From Auanema rhodensis (Eukaryota > Nematoda > Chromadorea > Rhabditida > Rhabditidae), in assembly GCA_964057225.1 (NCBI GenBank), contig CAXKVF010000073.1, positions 1,178,001 through 1,242,000 of the forward strand: DNA of 64,000 bases, in the 5' to 3' direction. Below, piece after piece: positions 10,560-24,991 of the stretch. The notes beneath the pieces are model-generated. The model was given only the letters and a program-made list of their open reading frames with translations. It had not been told where the DNA came from and searched no databases. Each line of letters opens with the position of its first letter. Positions within the stretch are counted from its first letter, which is position 1. Position numbers and translations under genes: made by a program.

Positions 10560-13500
10560 CTAATTTTGAAAACCGCATCTCTTTATCTTTCACGTGAAGC
10601 GAGTTACATACCAAGTGCACATCACGTGTACATTTAATTAGCATAAATTAAAGTTCACGTAAATTTCAAAGTCATGGTTACCATGAAGCAATATCAATAA
10701 AAATTTGTTTTTAGACTAATATGGACATGGGGAATCTAATTTTGAAAACCGCATCTCTTTATCTTTCACGTGAAGCGAGTTACATACCAAGTGCACATCA
10801 CGTGTACATTTAATTAGCATAAATTAAAGTTCACGTAAATTTCAAAGTCATGGTTACCATGAACCAATATCAATAAAAATTTGTTTTTAGACTAATATGG
10901 ACATGGGGAATCTAATTTTGAAAACCGCATCTCTTTATCTTTCACGTGAAGCGAGTTACATACCAAGTGCACATCACGTGTACATTTAATTAGCATAAAT
11001 TAAAGTTCACGTAAAATTCAAAGTCATGGTTACCATGCACCAATATCAATAAAAATTTGTTTTTAGACTAATATGGACATGGGGAATTTAATTTTGAAAA
11101 CCGCATCTCTTTATCTTTCACGTGAAGCGAGTTACATACCAAGTGCACATCACGTGTACATTTAATTAGCATAAATTAAAGTTCACGTAAATTTCAAAGT
11201 CATGGTTACCATGAACCAATATCAATAAAAATTCGTTTTTAGACTAATATGGACATGGGGAATCTAATTTTGAAAACCGCATCTCTTTATCTTTCACGTG
11301 AAGCGAGTTACATACCAAGTGCACATCACGTGTACATTTAATTAGCATAAATTAAAGTTCACGTAAATTTCAAAGTCATGGTTACCATGAACCAATATCA
11401 ATAAAAATTTGTTTTTAGACTAATATGGACATGGGGAATCTAATTTTGAAAACCGCATCTCTTTATCTTTCACGTGAAGCGAGTTACATACCAAGTGCAC
11501 ATCACGTGTACATTTAATTAGCATAAATTAAAGTTCACGTAAATTTCAAAGTCATGGTTACCATGAAGCAATATCAATAAAAATTTGTTTTTAGACTAAT
11601 ATGGACATGGGGAATCTAATTTTGAAAACCGCATCTCTTTATCTTTCACGTGAAGCGAGTTACATACCAAGTGCACATCACGTGTACATTTAATTAGCAT
11701 AAATTAAAGTTCACGTAAATTTCAAAGTCATGGTTACCATGAACTAATATCAATAAAAATTTGTTTTTAGACTAATATGGACATGGGGAATCTAATTTTG
11801 AAAACCGCATCTCTTTATCTTTCACGTGAAGCGAGTTACATACCAAGTGCACATCACGTGTACATTTAATTAGCATAAATTAAAGTTCACGTAAATTTCA
11901 AAGTCATGGTTACCATGAACCAATATCAATAAAAATTTGTTTTTAGACTAATATGGACATGGGGAATCTAATTTTGAAAACCGCATCTCTTTATCTTTCA
12001 CGTGAAGCGAGTTACATACCAAGTGCACATCACGTGTACATTTAATTAGCATAAATTAAAGTTCACGTAAAATTCAAAGTCATGGTTACCATGCACCAAT
12101 ATCAATAAAAATTTGTTTTTAGACTAATATGGACATGGGGAATCTAATTTTGAAAACCGCATCTCTTTATCTTTCACGTGAAGCGAGTTACATACCAAGT
12201 GCACATCACGTGTACATTTAATTAGCATAAATTAAAGTTCACGTAAATTTCAAAGTCATGGTTACCATGAACCAATATCAATAAAAATTTGTTTTGAGAC
12301 TAATATGGACATGGGGAATCTAATTTTGAAAACCGCATCTCTTTATCTTTCACGTGAAGCGAGTTACATACCAAGTGCACATCACGTGTACATTTAATTA
12401 GCATAAATTAAAGTTCACGTAAATTTCAAAGTCATGGTTACCATGAAGCAATATCAATAAAAATTTGTTTTTAGACTAATATGGACATGGGGAATCTAAT
12501 TTTGAAAACCGCATCTCTTTATCTTTCACGTGAAGCGAGTTACATACCAAGTGCACATCACGTGTACATTTAATTAGCATAAATTAAAGTTCACGTAAAT
12601 TTCAAAGTCATGGTTACCATGAACCAATATCAATAAAAATTTGTTTTTAGACTAATATGGACATGGGGAATCTAATTTTGAAAACCGCATCTCTTTATCT
12701 TTCACGTGAAGCGAGTTACATACCAAGTGCACATCATGTGTACATTTAATTAGCATAAATTAAAGTTCACGTAAAATTCAAAGTCATGGTTACCATGCAC
12801 CAATATCAATAAAAATTTGTTTTTAGACTAATATGGACATGGGGAATCTAATTTTGAAAACCGCATCTCTTCATCTTTCACGTGAAGCGAGTTACATACC
12901 AAGTGCACATCACGTGTACATTTAATTAGCATAAATTAAAGTTCACGTAAATTTCAAAGTCATGGTTACCATGAACCAATATCAATAAAAATTTGTTTTG
13001 AGACTAATATGGACATGGGGAATCTAATTTTGAAAACCGCATCTCTTTATCTTCCACGTGAAGCGAGTTACATACCAAGTTCACATCACGTGTACATTTA
13101 ATTAGCATAAATTAAAGTTCACGTAAATTTCAAAGTCATGGTTACCATGAACCAATATCAATAAAAATTTGTTTTTAGACTAATATGGACATGGGGAATC
13201 TAATTTTGAAAACCGCATCTCTTTATCTTTCACGTGAAGCGAGTTACATACCAAGTGCACATCACGTGTACATTTAATTAGCATAAATTAAAGTTCACGT
13301 AAATTTCAAAGTCATGGTTACCATGAACCAATATCAATAAAAATTTGTTTTTAGACTAATATGGACATGGGGAATCTAATTTTGAAAACCGCATCTCTTT
13401 ATCTTTCACGTGAAGCGAGTTACATACCAAGTGCACATCACGTGTACATTTAATTAGCATAAATTAAAGTTCACGTAAATTTCAAAGTCATGGTTACCAT

Positions 13501-15839
13501 GAACTAATATCAATAAAAATTTGTTTTTAGACTAATATGGACATGGGGAATCTAATTTTGAAAACCGCATCTCTTTATCTTTCACGTGAAGCGAGTTACA
13601 TACCAAGTGCACATCACGTGTACATTTAATTAGCATAAATTAAAGTTCACGTAAATTTCAAAGTCATGGTTACCATGAAGCAATATCAATAAAAATTTGT
13701 TTTTAGACTAATATGGACATGGGGAATCTAATTTTGAAAACCGCATCTCTTTATCTTTCACGTGAAGCGAGTTACATACCAAGTGCACATCACGTGTACA
13801 TTTAATTAGCATAAATTAAAGTTCACGTAAATTTCAAAGTCATGGTTACCATGAACCAATATCAATAAAAATTTGTTTTTAGACTAATATGAACATGGGG
13901 AATCTAATTTTGGAAACCGCATCTCTTTATCTTTCACGTGAAGCGAGTTACATACCAAGTGCACATCACGTGTACATTTAATTAGCATAAATTAAAGTTC
14001 ACGTAAATTTCAAAGTCATGGTTACCATGAAGCAATATCAATAAAAATTTGTTTTTAGACTAATATGGACATGGGGAATCTAATTTTGAAAACCGCATCT
14101 CTTTATCTTTCACGTGAAGCGAGTTACATACCAAGTGCACATCACGTGTACATTTAATTAGCATAAATTAAAGTTCACGTAAATTTCAAAGTCATGGTTA
14201 CCATGAACCAATATCAATAAAAATTTGTTTTTAGACTAATATGGACATGGGGAATCTAATTTTGAAAACCGCATCTCTTTATCTTTCACGTGAAGCGAGT
14301 TACATACCAAGTGCACATCACGTGTACATTTAATTAGCATAAATTAAAGTTCACGTAAATTTCAAAGTCATGGTTACCATGAACTAATATCAATAAAAAT
14401 TTGTTTTTAGACTAATATGGACATGGGGAATCTAATTTTGAAAACCGCATCTCTTTATCTTTCACGTGAAGCGAGTTACATACCAAGTGCACATCACGTG
14501 TACATTTAATTAGCATAAATTAAAGTTCACGTAAATTTCAAAGTCATGGTTACCATGAACCAATATCAATAAAAATTTGTTTTTAGACTAATATGAACAT
14601 GGGGAATCTAATTTTAGAAACCGCATCTCTTTATCTTTCACGTGAAGCGAGTTACATACCAAGTGCACATCACGTGTACATTTAATTAGCATAAATTAAA
14701 GTTCACGTAAATTTCAAAGTCATGGTTACCATGAAGCAATATCAATAAAAATTTGTTTTTAGACTAATATGGACATGGGGAATCTAATTTTAGAAACCGC
14801 ATCTCTTTATCTTTCACGTGAAGCGAGTTACATACCAAGTGCACATCACGTGTACATTTAATTAGCATAAATTAAAGTTCACGTAAATTTCAAAGTCATG
14901 GTTACCATGAACCAATATCAATAAAAATTTGTTTTTAGACTAATATGGACATGGGGAATCTAATTTTGAAAACCGCATCTCTTTATCTTTCACGTGAAGC
15001 GAGTTACATACCAAGTGCACATCACGTGTACATTTAATTAGCATAAATTAAAGTTCACGTAAATTTCAAAGTCATGGTTACCATGAACCAATATCAATAA
15101 AAATTTGTTTTTAGACTAATATGGACATGGGGAATCTAATTTTGAAAACCGCATCTCTTTATCTTTCACGTGAAGCGAGTTACATACCAAGTGCACATCA
15201 CGTGTACATTTAATTAGCATAAATTAAAGTTCACGTAAATTTCAAAGTCATGGTTACCATGAACCAATATCAATAAAAATTTGTTTTTAGACTAATATGG
15301 ACATGGGGAATCTAATTTTGAAAACCGCATCTCTTTATCTTTCACGTGAAGCGAGTTACATACCAAGTGCACATCACGTGTACATTTAATTAGCATAAAT
15401 TAAAGTTCACGTAAATTTCAAAGTCATGGTTACCATGCACCAATATCAATAAAAATTTGTTTTTAGACTAATATGGACATGGGGAATCTAATTTTGAATA
15501 CCGCATCTCTTTATCTTTCACGTGAAGCGAGTTACATACCAAGTGCACATCACGTGTACATTTAATTAGCATAAATTAAAGTTCACGTAAATTTCAAAGT
15601 CATGGTTACCATGCACCAATATCAATAAAAATTTGTTTTTAGACTAATATGGACATGGGGAATCTAATTTTGAAAACCGCATCTCTTTATCTTTCACGTG
15701 CAGCGAGTTACATACCAAGTGCGCATCACGTGTACATTTAATTAGCATAAATTAAAGTTCACGTAAATTTCAAAGTCATGGTTACCATGAACCAATATCA
15801 ATAAAAATTTGTTTTGAGACTAATATGGACATGGGGAAT

Positions 15840-17599
15840 CTAATTTTGAAAACCGCATCTCTTTATCTTTCACGTGAAGCGAGTTACATACCAAGTGCAC
15901 ATCACGTGTACATTTAATTAGCATAAATTAAAGTTCACGTAAATTTCAAAGTCATGGTTACCATGAAGCAATATCAATAAAAATTTGTTTTTAGACTAAT
16001 ATGGACATGGGGAATCTAATTTTGAAAACCGCATCTCTTTATCTTTCACGTGAAGCGAGTTACATACCAAGTGCACATCACGTGTACATTTAATTAGCAT
16101 AAATTAAAGTTCACGTAAATTTCAAAGTCATGGTTACCATGAACCAATATCAATAAAAATTTGTTTTTAGACTAATATGGACATGGGGAATCTAATTTTG
16201 AAAACCGCATCTCTTTATCTTTCACGAGAATCGAGTTACATACCAAGTGCACATCACGTGTACATTTAATTAGCATAAATTAAAGTTCACGTAAAATTCA
16301 AAGTCATGGTTACCATGCACCAATATCAATAAAAATTTGTTTTTAGACTAATATGGACATGGGGAATCTAATTTTGAAAACCGCATCTCTTTATCTTTCA
16401 CGTGAAGCGAGTTACATACCAAGTGCACATCATGTGTACATTTAATTAGCATAAATTAAAGTTCACGTAAAATTCAAAGTCATGGTTACCATGCACCAAT
16501 ATCAATAAAAATTTGTTTTTAGACTAATATGGACATGGGGAATCTAATTTTGAAAACCGCATCTCTTCATCTTTCACGTGAAGCGAGTTACATACCAAGT
16601 GCGCATCACGTGTACATTTAATTAGCATAAATTAAAGTTCACGTAAATTTCAAAGTCATGGTTACCATGAACCAATATCAATAAAAATTTGTTTTGAGAC
16701 TAATATGGACATGGGGAATCTAATTTTGAAAACCGCATCTCTTTATCTTTCACGTGAAGCGAGTTACATACCAAGTGCACATCACGTGTACATTTAATTA
16801 GCATAAATTAAAGTTCACGTAAATTTCAAAGTCATGGTTACCATGAAGCAATATCAATAAAAATTTGTTTTTAGACTAATATGGACATGGGGAATCTAAT
16901 TTTGAAAACCGCATCTCTTTATCTTTCACGTGAAGCGAGTTACATACCAAGTGCACATCACGTGTACATTTAATTAGCATAAATTAAAGTTCACGTAAAT
17001 TTCAAAGTCATGGTTACCATGAACCAATATCAATAAAAATTTGTTTTTAGACTAATATGGACATGGGGAATCTAATTTTGAAAACCGCATCTCTTTATCT
17101 TTCACGAGAATCGAGTTACATACCAAGTGCACATCACGTGTACATTTAATTAGCATAAATTAAAGTTCACGTAAAATTCAAAGTCATGGTTACCATGCAC
17201 CAATATCAATAAAAATTTGTTTTTAGACTAATATGGACATGGGGAATCTAATTTTGAAAACCGCATCTCTTTATCTTTCACGTGAAGCGAGTTACATACC
17301 AAGTGCACATCATGTGTACATTTAATTAGCATAAATTAAAGTTCACGTAAAATTCAAAGTCATGGTTACCATGCACCAATATCAATAAAAATTTGTTTTT
17401 AGACTAATATGGACATGGGGAATCTAATTTTGAAAACCGCATCTCTTCATCTTTCACGTGAAGCGAGTTACATACCAAGTGCACATCACGTGTACATTTA
17501 ATTAGCATAAATTAAAGTTCACGTAAATTTCAAAGTCATGGTTACCATGAAGCAATATCAATAAAAATTTGTTTTTAGACTAATATGGACATGGGGAAT
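15840..17599. repeat. 5-monomer unit repeated twice (880 bp)
   Basis: Units 15840-16719 and 16720-17599 share the series G; N; C with CACGAGAAT and T105A; C with CATGTG and T105A; CTTCAT monomer. The fifth monomer differs: at 16544 it continues with GCGCATC and N-gag, at 17424 with GCACATC and type G. The second therefore looks like a chimera of the CTTCAT monomer with a type G monomer, marking the exchange point to the next unit. Confidence 0.85.
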
Positions 17600-19359
17600 C
17601 TAATTTTGAAAACCGCATCTCTTTATCTTTCACGTGAAGCAAGTTACATACCAAGTGCACATCACGTGTACATTTAATTAGCATAAATTAAAGTTCACGT
17701 AAATTTCAAAGTCATGGTTACCATGAACTAATATCAATAAAAATTTGTTTTTAGACTAATATGGACATGGGGAATCTAATTTTGAAAACCGCATCTCTTT
17801 ATCTTTCACGTGAAGCGAGTTACATACCAAGTGCACATCACGTGTACATTTAATTAGCATAAATTAAAGTTCACGTAAATTTCAAAGTCATGGTTACCAT
17901 GAAGCAATATCAATAAAAATTTGTTTTTAGACTAATATGGACATGGGGAATCTAATTTTGAAAACCGCATCTCTTTATCTTTCACGTGAAGCGAGTTACA
18001 TACCAAGTGCACATCACGTGTACATTTAATTAGCATAAATTAAAGTTCACGTAAATTTCAAAGTCATGGTTACCATGAACCAATATCAATAAAAATTTGT
18101 TTTTAGACTAATATGAACATGGGGAATCTAATTTTGGAAACCGCATCTCTTTATCTTTCACGTGAAGCGAGTTACATACCAAGTGCACATCACGTGTACA
18201 TTTAATTAGCATAAATTAAAGTTCACGTAAATTTCAAAGTCATGGTTACCATGAAGCAATATCAATAAAAATTTGTTTTTAGACTAATATGGACATGGGG
18301 AATCTAATTTTGAAAACCGCATCTCTTTATCTTTCACGTGAAGCGAGTTACATACCAAGTGCACATCACGTGTACATTTAATTAGCATAAATTAAAGTTC
18401 ACGTAAATTTCAAAGTCATGGTTACCATGAACCAATATCAATAAAAATTTGTTTTTAGACTAATATGGACATGAGGAATCTAATTTTGAAAACCGCATCT
18501 CTTTATCTTTCACGTGAAGCGAGTTACATACCAAGTGCACATCACGTGTACATTTAATTAGCATAAATTAAAGTTCACGTAAATTTCAAAGTCATGGTTA
18601 CCATGAACTAATATCAATAAAAATTTGTTTTTAGACTAATATGGACATGGGGAATCTAATTTTGAAAACCGCATCTCTTTATCTTTCACGTGAAGCGAGT
18701 TACATACCAAGTGCACATCACGTGTACATTTAATTAGCATAAATTAAAGTTCACGTAAATTTCAAAGTCATGGTTACCATGAAGCAATATCAATAAAAAT
18801 TTGTTTTTAGACTAATATGGACATGGGGAATCTAATTTTGAAAACCGCATCTCTTTATCTTTCACGTGAAGCGAGTTACATACCAAGTGCACATCACGTG
18901 TACATTTAATTAGCATAAATTAAAGTTCACGTAAATTTCAAAGTCATGGTTACCATGAACCAATATCAATAAAAATTTGTTTTTAGACTAATATGAACAT
19001 GGGGAATCTAATTTTGGAAACCGCATCTCTTTATCTTTCACGTGAAGCGAGTTACATACCAAGTGCACATCACGTGTACATTTAATTAGCATAAATTAAA
19101 GTTCACGTAAATTTCAAAGTCATGGTTACCATGAAGCAATATCAATAAAAATTTGTTTTTAGACTAATATGGACATGGGGAATCTAATTTTGAAAACCGC
19201 ATCTCTTTATCTTTCACGTGAAGCGAGTTACATACCAAGTGCACATCACGTGTACATTTAATTAGCATAAATTAAAGATCACGTAAATTTCAAAGTCATG
19301 GTTACCATGAACCAATATCAATAAAAATTTGTTTTTAGACTAATATGGACATGGGGAAT
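17600..19359. repeat. Second kind of 5-monomer unit, twice (880 bp)
   Basis: Units 17600-18479 and 18480-19359 read T; G; N with atgaac; G with tggaaa; N. A similar series stands at 13376-14255. Private changes are GCAAGTT at 17640, ATGAGG at about 18472 and AAAGATCACG at about 19276; the last is inherited by the 13-monomer copy at 21472. Confidence 0.85.
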
Positions 19360-22300
19360 CTAATTTTGAAAACCGCATCTCTTTATCTTTCACGTGAAGC
19401 GAGTTACATACCAAGTGCACATCACGTGTACATTTAATTAGCATAAATTAAAGTTCACGTAAATTTCAAAGTCATGGTTACCATGAACCAATATCAATAA
19501 AAATTTGTTTTTAGACTAATATGGACATGGGGAATCTAATTTTGAAAACCGCATCTCTTTATCTTTCACGTGAAGCGAGTTACATACCAAGTGCACATCA
19601 CGTGTACATTTAATTAGCATAAATTAAAGTTCACGTAAATTTCAAAGTCATGGTTACCATGCACCAATATCAATAAAAATTTGTTTTTAGACTAATATGG
19701 ACATGGGGAATCTAATTTTGAAAACCGCATCTCTTTATCTTTCACGTGCAGCGAGTTACATACCAAGTGCGCATCACGTGTACATTTAATTAGCATAAAT
19801 TAAAGTTCACGTAAATTTCAAAGTCATGGTTACCATGAACCAATATCAATAAAAATTTGTTTTGAGACTAATATGGACATGGGGAATCTAATTTTGAAAA
19901 CCGCATCTCTTTATCTTTCACGTGAAGCGAGTTACATACCAAGTGCACATCACGTGTACATTTAATTAGCATAAATTAAAGTTCACGTAAATTTCAAAGT
20001 CATGGTTACCATGAAGCAATATCAATAAAAATTTGTTTTTAGACTAATATGGACATGGGGAATCTAATTTTGAAAACCGCATCTCTTTATCTTTCACGTG
20101 AAGCGAGTTACATACCAAGTGCACATCACGTGTACATTTAATTAGCATAAATTAAAGTTCACGTAAATTTCAAAGTCATGGTTACCATGCACCAATATCA
20201 ATAAAAATTTGTTTTTAGACTAATATGGACATGGGGAATCTAATTTTGAAAACCGCATCTCTTTATCTTTCACGAGAATCGAGTTACATACCAAGTGCAC
20301 ATCACGTGTACATTTAATTAGCATAAATTAAAGTTCACGTAAAATTCAAAGTCATGGTTACCATGCACCAATATCAATAAAAATTTGTTTTTAGACTAAT
20401 ATGGACATGGGGAATCTAATTTTGAAAACCGCATCTCTTTATCTTTCACGTGAAGCGAGTTACATACCAAGTGCACATCACGTGTACATTTAATTAGCAT
20501 AAATTAAAGTTCACGTAAATTTCAAAGTCATGGTTACCATGAAGCAATATCAATAAAAATTTGTTTTTAGACTAATATGGACATGGGGAATCTAATTTTG
20601 AAAACCGCATCTCTTTATCTTTCACGTGAAGCGAGTTACATACCAAGTGCACATCACGTGTACATTTAATTAGCATAAATTAAAGTTCACGTAAATTTCA
20701 AAGTCATGGTTACCATGAACCAATATCAATAAAAATTTGTTTTTAGACTAATATGGACATGGGGAATCTAATTTTGAAAACCGCATCTCTTTATCTTTCA
20801 CGTGAAGCGAGTTACATACCAAGTGCACATCACGTGTACATTTAATTAGCATAAATTAAAGTTCACGTAAATTTCAAAGTCATGGTTACCATGAACCAAT
20901 ATCAATAAAAATTTGTTTTTAGACTAATATGAACATGGGGAATCTAATTTTGAAAACCGCATCTCTTTATCTTTCACGTGAAGCGAGTTACATACCAAGT
21001 GCACATCACGTGTACATTTAATTAGCATAAATTAAAGTTCACGTAAATTTCAAAGTCATGGTTACCATGAAGCAATATCAATAAAAATTTGTTTTTAGAC
21101 TAATATGGACATGGGGAATCTAATTTTGAAAACCGCATCTCTTTATCTTTCACGTGAAGCGAGTTACATACCAAGTGCACATCACGTGTACATTTAATTA
21201 GCATAAATTAAAGTTCACGTAAATTTCAAAGTCATGGTTACCATGAACCAATATCAATAAAAATTTGTTTTTAGACTAATATGAACATGGGGAATCTAAT
21301 TTTGGAAACCGCATCTCTTTATCTTTCACGTGAAGCGAGTTACATACCAAGTGCACATCACGTGTACATTTAATTAGCATAAATTAAAGTTCACGTAAAT
21401 TTCAAAGTCATGGTTACCATGAAGCAATATCAAAAAAAATTTGTTTTTAGACTAATATGGACATGGGGAATCTAATTTTGAAAACCGCATCTCTTTATCT
21501 TTCACGTGAAGCGAGTTACATACCAAGTGCACATCACGTGTACATTTAATTAGCATAAATTAAAGATCACGTAAATTTCAAAGTCATGGTTACCATGAAC
21601 CAATATCAATAAAAATTTGTTTTTAGACTAATATGGACATGGGGAATCTAATTTTGAAAACCGCATCTCTTTATCTTTCACGTGAAGCGAGTTACATACC
21701 AAGTGCACATCACGTGTACATTTAATTAGCATAAATTAAAGTTCACGTAAATTTCAAAGTCATGGTTACCATGAACCAATATCAATAAAAATTTGTTTTT
21801 AGACTAATATGGACATGGGGAATCTAATTTTGAAAACCGCATCTCTTTATCTTTCACGTGAAGCGAGTTACATACCAAGTGCACATCACGTGTACATTTA
21901 ATTAGCATAAATTAAAGTTCACGTAAATTTCAAAGTCATGGTTACCATGCACCAATATCAATAAAAATTTGTTTTTAGACTAATATGGACATGGGGAATC
22001 TAATTTTGAAAACCGCATCTCTTTATCTTTCACGTGCAGCGAGTTACATACCAAGTGCGCATCACGTGTACATTTAATTAGCATAAATTAAAGTTCACGT
22101 AAATTTCAAAGTCATGGTTACCATGAACCAATATCAATAAAAATTTGTTTTGAGACTAATATGGACATGGGGAATCTAATTTTGAAAACCGCATCTCTTT
22201 ATCTTTCACGTGAAGCGAGTTACATACCAAGTGCACATCACGTGTACATTTAATTAGCATAAATTAAAGTTCACGTAAATTTCAAAGTCATGGTTACCAT

Positions 22301-23407
22301 GAAGCAATATCAATAAAAATTTGTTTTTAGACTAATATGGACATGGGGAATCTAATTTTGAAAACCGCATCTCTTTATCTTTCACGTGAAGCGAGTTACA
22401 TACCAAGTGCACATCACGTGTACATTTAATTAGCATAAATTAAAGTTCACGTAAATTTCAAAGTCATGGTTACCATGCACCAATATCAATAAAAATTTGT
22501 TTTTAGACTAATATGGACATGGGGAATCTAATTTTGAAAACCGCATCTCTTTATCTTTCACGAGAATCGAGTTACATACCAAGTGCACATCACGTGTACA
22601 TTTAATTAGCATAAATTAAAGTTCACGTAAAATTCAAAGTCATGGTTACCATGCACCAATATCAATAAAAATTTGTTTTTAGACTAATATGGACATGGGG
22701 AATCTAATTTTGAAAACCGCATCTCTTTATCTTTCACGTGAAGCGAGTTACATACCAAGTGCACATCACGTGTACATTTAATTAGCATAAATTAAAGTTC
22801 ACGTAAATTTCAAAGTCATGGTTACCATGAAGCAATATCAATAAAAATTTGTTTTTAGACTAATATGGACATGGGGAATCTAATTTTGAAAACCGCATCT
22901 CTTTATCTTTCACGTGAAGCGAGTTACATACCAAGTGCACATCACGTGTACATTTAATTAGCATAAATTAAAGTTCACGTAAATTTCAAAGTCATGGTTA
23001 CCATGAACCAATATCAATAAAAATTTGTTTTTAGACTAATATGGACATGGGGAATCTAATTTTGAAAACCGCATCTCTTTATCTTTCACGTGAAGCGAGT
23101 TACATACCAAGTGCACATCACGTGTACATTTAATTAGCATAAATTAAAGTTCACGTAAATTTCAAAGTCATGGTTACCATGAACCAATATCAATAAAAAT
23201 TTGTTTTTAGACTAATATGAACATGGGGAATCTAATTTTGGAAACCGCATCTCTTTATCTTTCACGTGAAGCGAGTTACATACCAAGTGCACATCACGTG
23301 TACATTTAATTAGCATAAATTAAAGTTCACGTAAATTTCAAAGTCATGGTTACCATGAAGCAATATCAATAAAAATTTGTTTTTAGACTAATATGGACAT
23401 GGGGAAT
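19184..23407. repeat. 13-monomer unit, 2288-bp period
   Basis: Copy 1 begins at 19184 and copy 2 at 21472. Shared order: AAAGATCACG-N; N; C; CACGTGCAG with GCGCATC and N-gag; G; C; CACGAGAAT with T105A-C; G; N; N-atgaac; G. Four rare markers recur at exactly 2288 bp. Copy 2 follows the pattern for 11 monomers (to 23407) and then departs. In copy 1 the last G (20944) has TTTTGAAAA, where copy 2 (23232) has TTTTGGAAA. Confidence 0.88.
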
Positions 23408-24991
23408 CTAATTTTGAAAACCGCATCTCTTTATCTTTCACGTGAAGCGAGTTACATACCAAGTGCACATCACGTGTACATTTAATTAGCATAAATTAAA
23501 GTTCACGTAAATTTCAAAGTCATGGTTACCATGAACCAATATCAATAAAAATTTGTTTTTAGACTAATATGGACATGGGGAATCTAATTTTGAAAACCGC
23601 ATCTCTTTATCTTTCACGTGAAGCGAGTTACATACCAAGTGCACATCACGTGTACATTTAATTAGCATAAATTAAAGTTCACGTAAATTTCAAAGTCATG
23701 GTTACCATGAACCAATATCAATAAAAATTTGTTTTTAGACTAATATGAACATGGGGAATCTAATTTTGGAAACCGCATCTCTTTATCTTTCACGTGAAGC
23801 GAGTTGCATACCAAGTGCACATCACGTGTACATTTAATTAGCATAAATTAAAGTTCACGTAAATTTCAAAGTCATGGTTACCATGAAGCAATATCAATAA
23901 AAATTTGTTTTTAGACTAATATGGACATGGGGAATCTAATTTTGAAAACCGCATCTCTTTATCTTTCACGTGAAGCGAGTTACATACCAAATGCACATCA
24001 CGTGTACATTTAATTAGCATAAATTAAAGTTCACGTAAATTTCAAAGTCATGGTTACCATGAACCAATATCAATAAAAATTTGTTTTTAGACTAATATGG
24101 ACATGGGGAATCTAATTTTGAAAACCGCATCTCTTTATCTTTCACGTGAAGCGAGTTACATACCAAGTGCACATCACGTGTACATTTAATTAGCATAAAT
24201 TAAAGTTCACGTAAAATTCAAAGTCATGGTTACCATGCACCAATATCAATAAAAATTTGTTTTTAGACTAATATGGACATGGGGAATCTAATTTTGAAAA
24301 CCGCATCTCTTTATCTTTCACGTGAAGCGAGTTACATACCAAGTGCACATCACGTGTACATTTAATTAGCATAAATTAAAGTTCACGTAAATTTCAAAGT
24401 CATGGTTACCATGCACCAATATCAATAAAAATTTGTTTTTAGACTAATATGGACATGGGGAATCTAATTTTGAAAACCGCATCTCTTTATCTTTCACGTG
24501 AAGCGAGTTACATACCAAGTGCACATCACGTGTACATTTAATTAGCATAAATTAAAGTTCACGTAAATTTCAAAGTCATGGTTACCATGAACCAATATCA
24601 ATAAAAATTTGTTTTTAGACTAATATGGACATGGGGAATCTAATTTTGAAAACCGCATCTCTTTATCTTTCACGTGAAGCGAGTTACATACCAAGTGCAC
24701 ATCACGTGTACATTTAATTAGCATAAATTAAAGTTCACGTAAATTTCAAAGTCATGGTTACCATGAACCAATATCAATAAAAATTTGTTTTTAGACTAAT
24801 ATGAACATGGGGAATCTAATTTTGGAAACCGCATCTCTTTATCTTTCACGTGAAGCGAGTTACATACCAAGTGCACATCACGTGTACATTTAATTAGCAT
24901 AAATTAAAGTTCACGTAAATTTCAAAGTCATGGTTACCATGAAGCAATATCAATAAAAATTTGTTTTTAGACTAATATGGACATGGGGAAT

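Larger units (their letters stand above)
1..13375. repeat. Subdomain A: G/C/N monomers with gag and tacac markers
   Basis: Monomers 1-76. Types N, G and C are interspersed. T153G (gag) is frequent and G155C (tacac) occurs in four monomers (1585, 2817, 3169, 7569), each followed directly by a gag monomer. C types often carry T105A (AAAATTC). Minor markers are T30C in the monomers at 705, 4049 and 6513, and G58T in those at 4753, 5633 and 6161. The series starting at 1937 (N, N, T105A-C, G, G, C-tacac, N-gag) recurs at 6689, 27 monomers later. The right edge is gradual. Confidence 0.75.
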
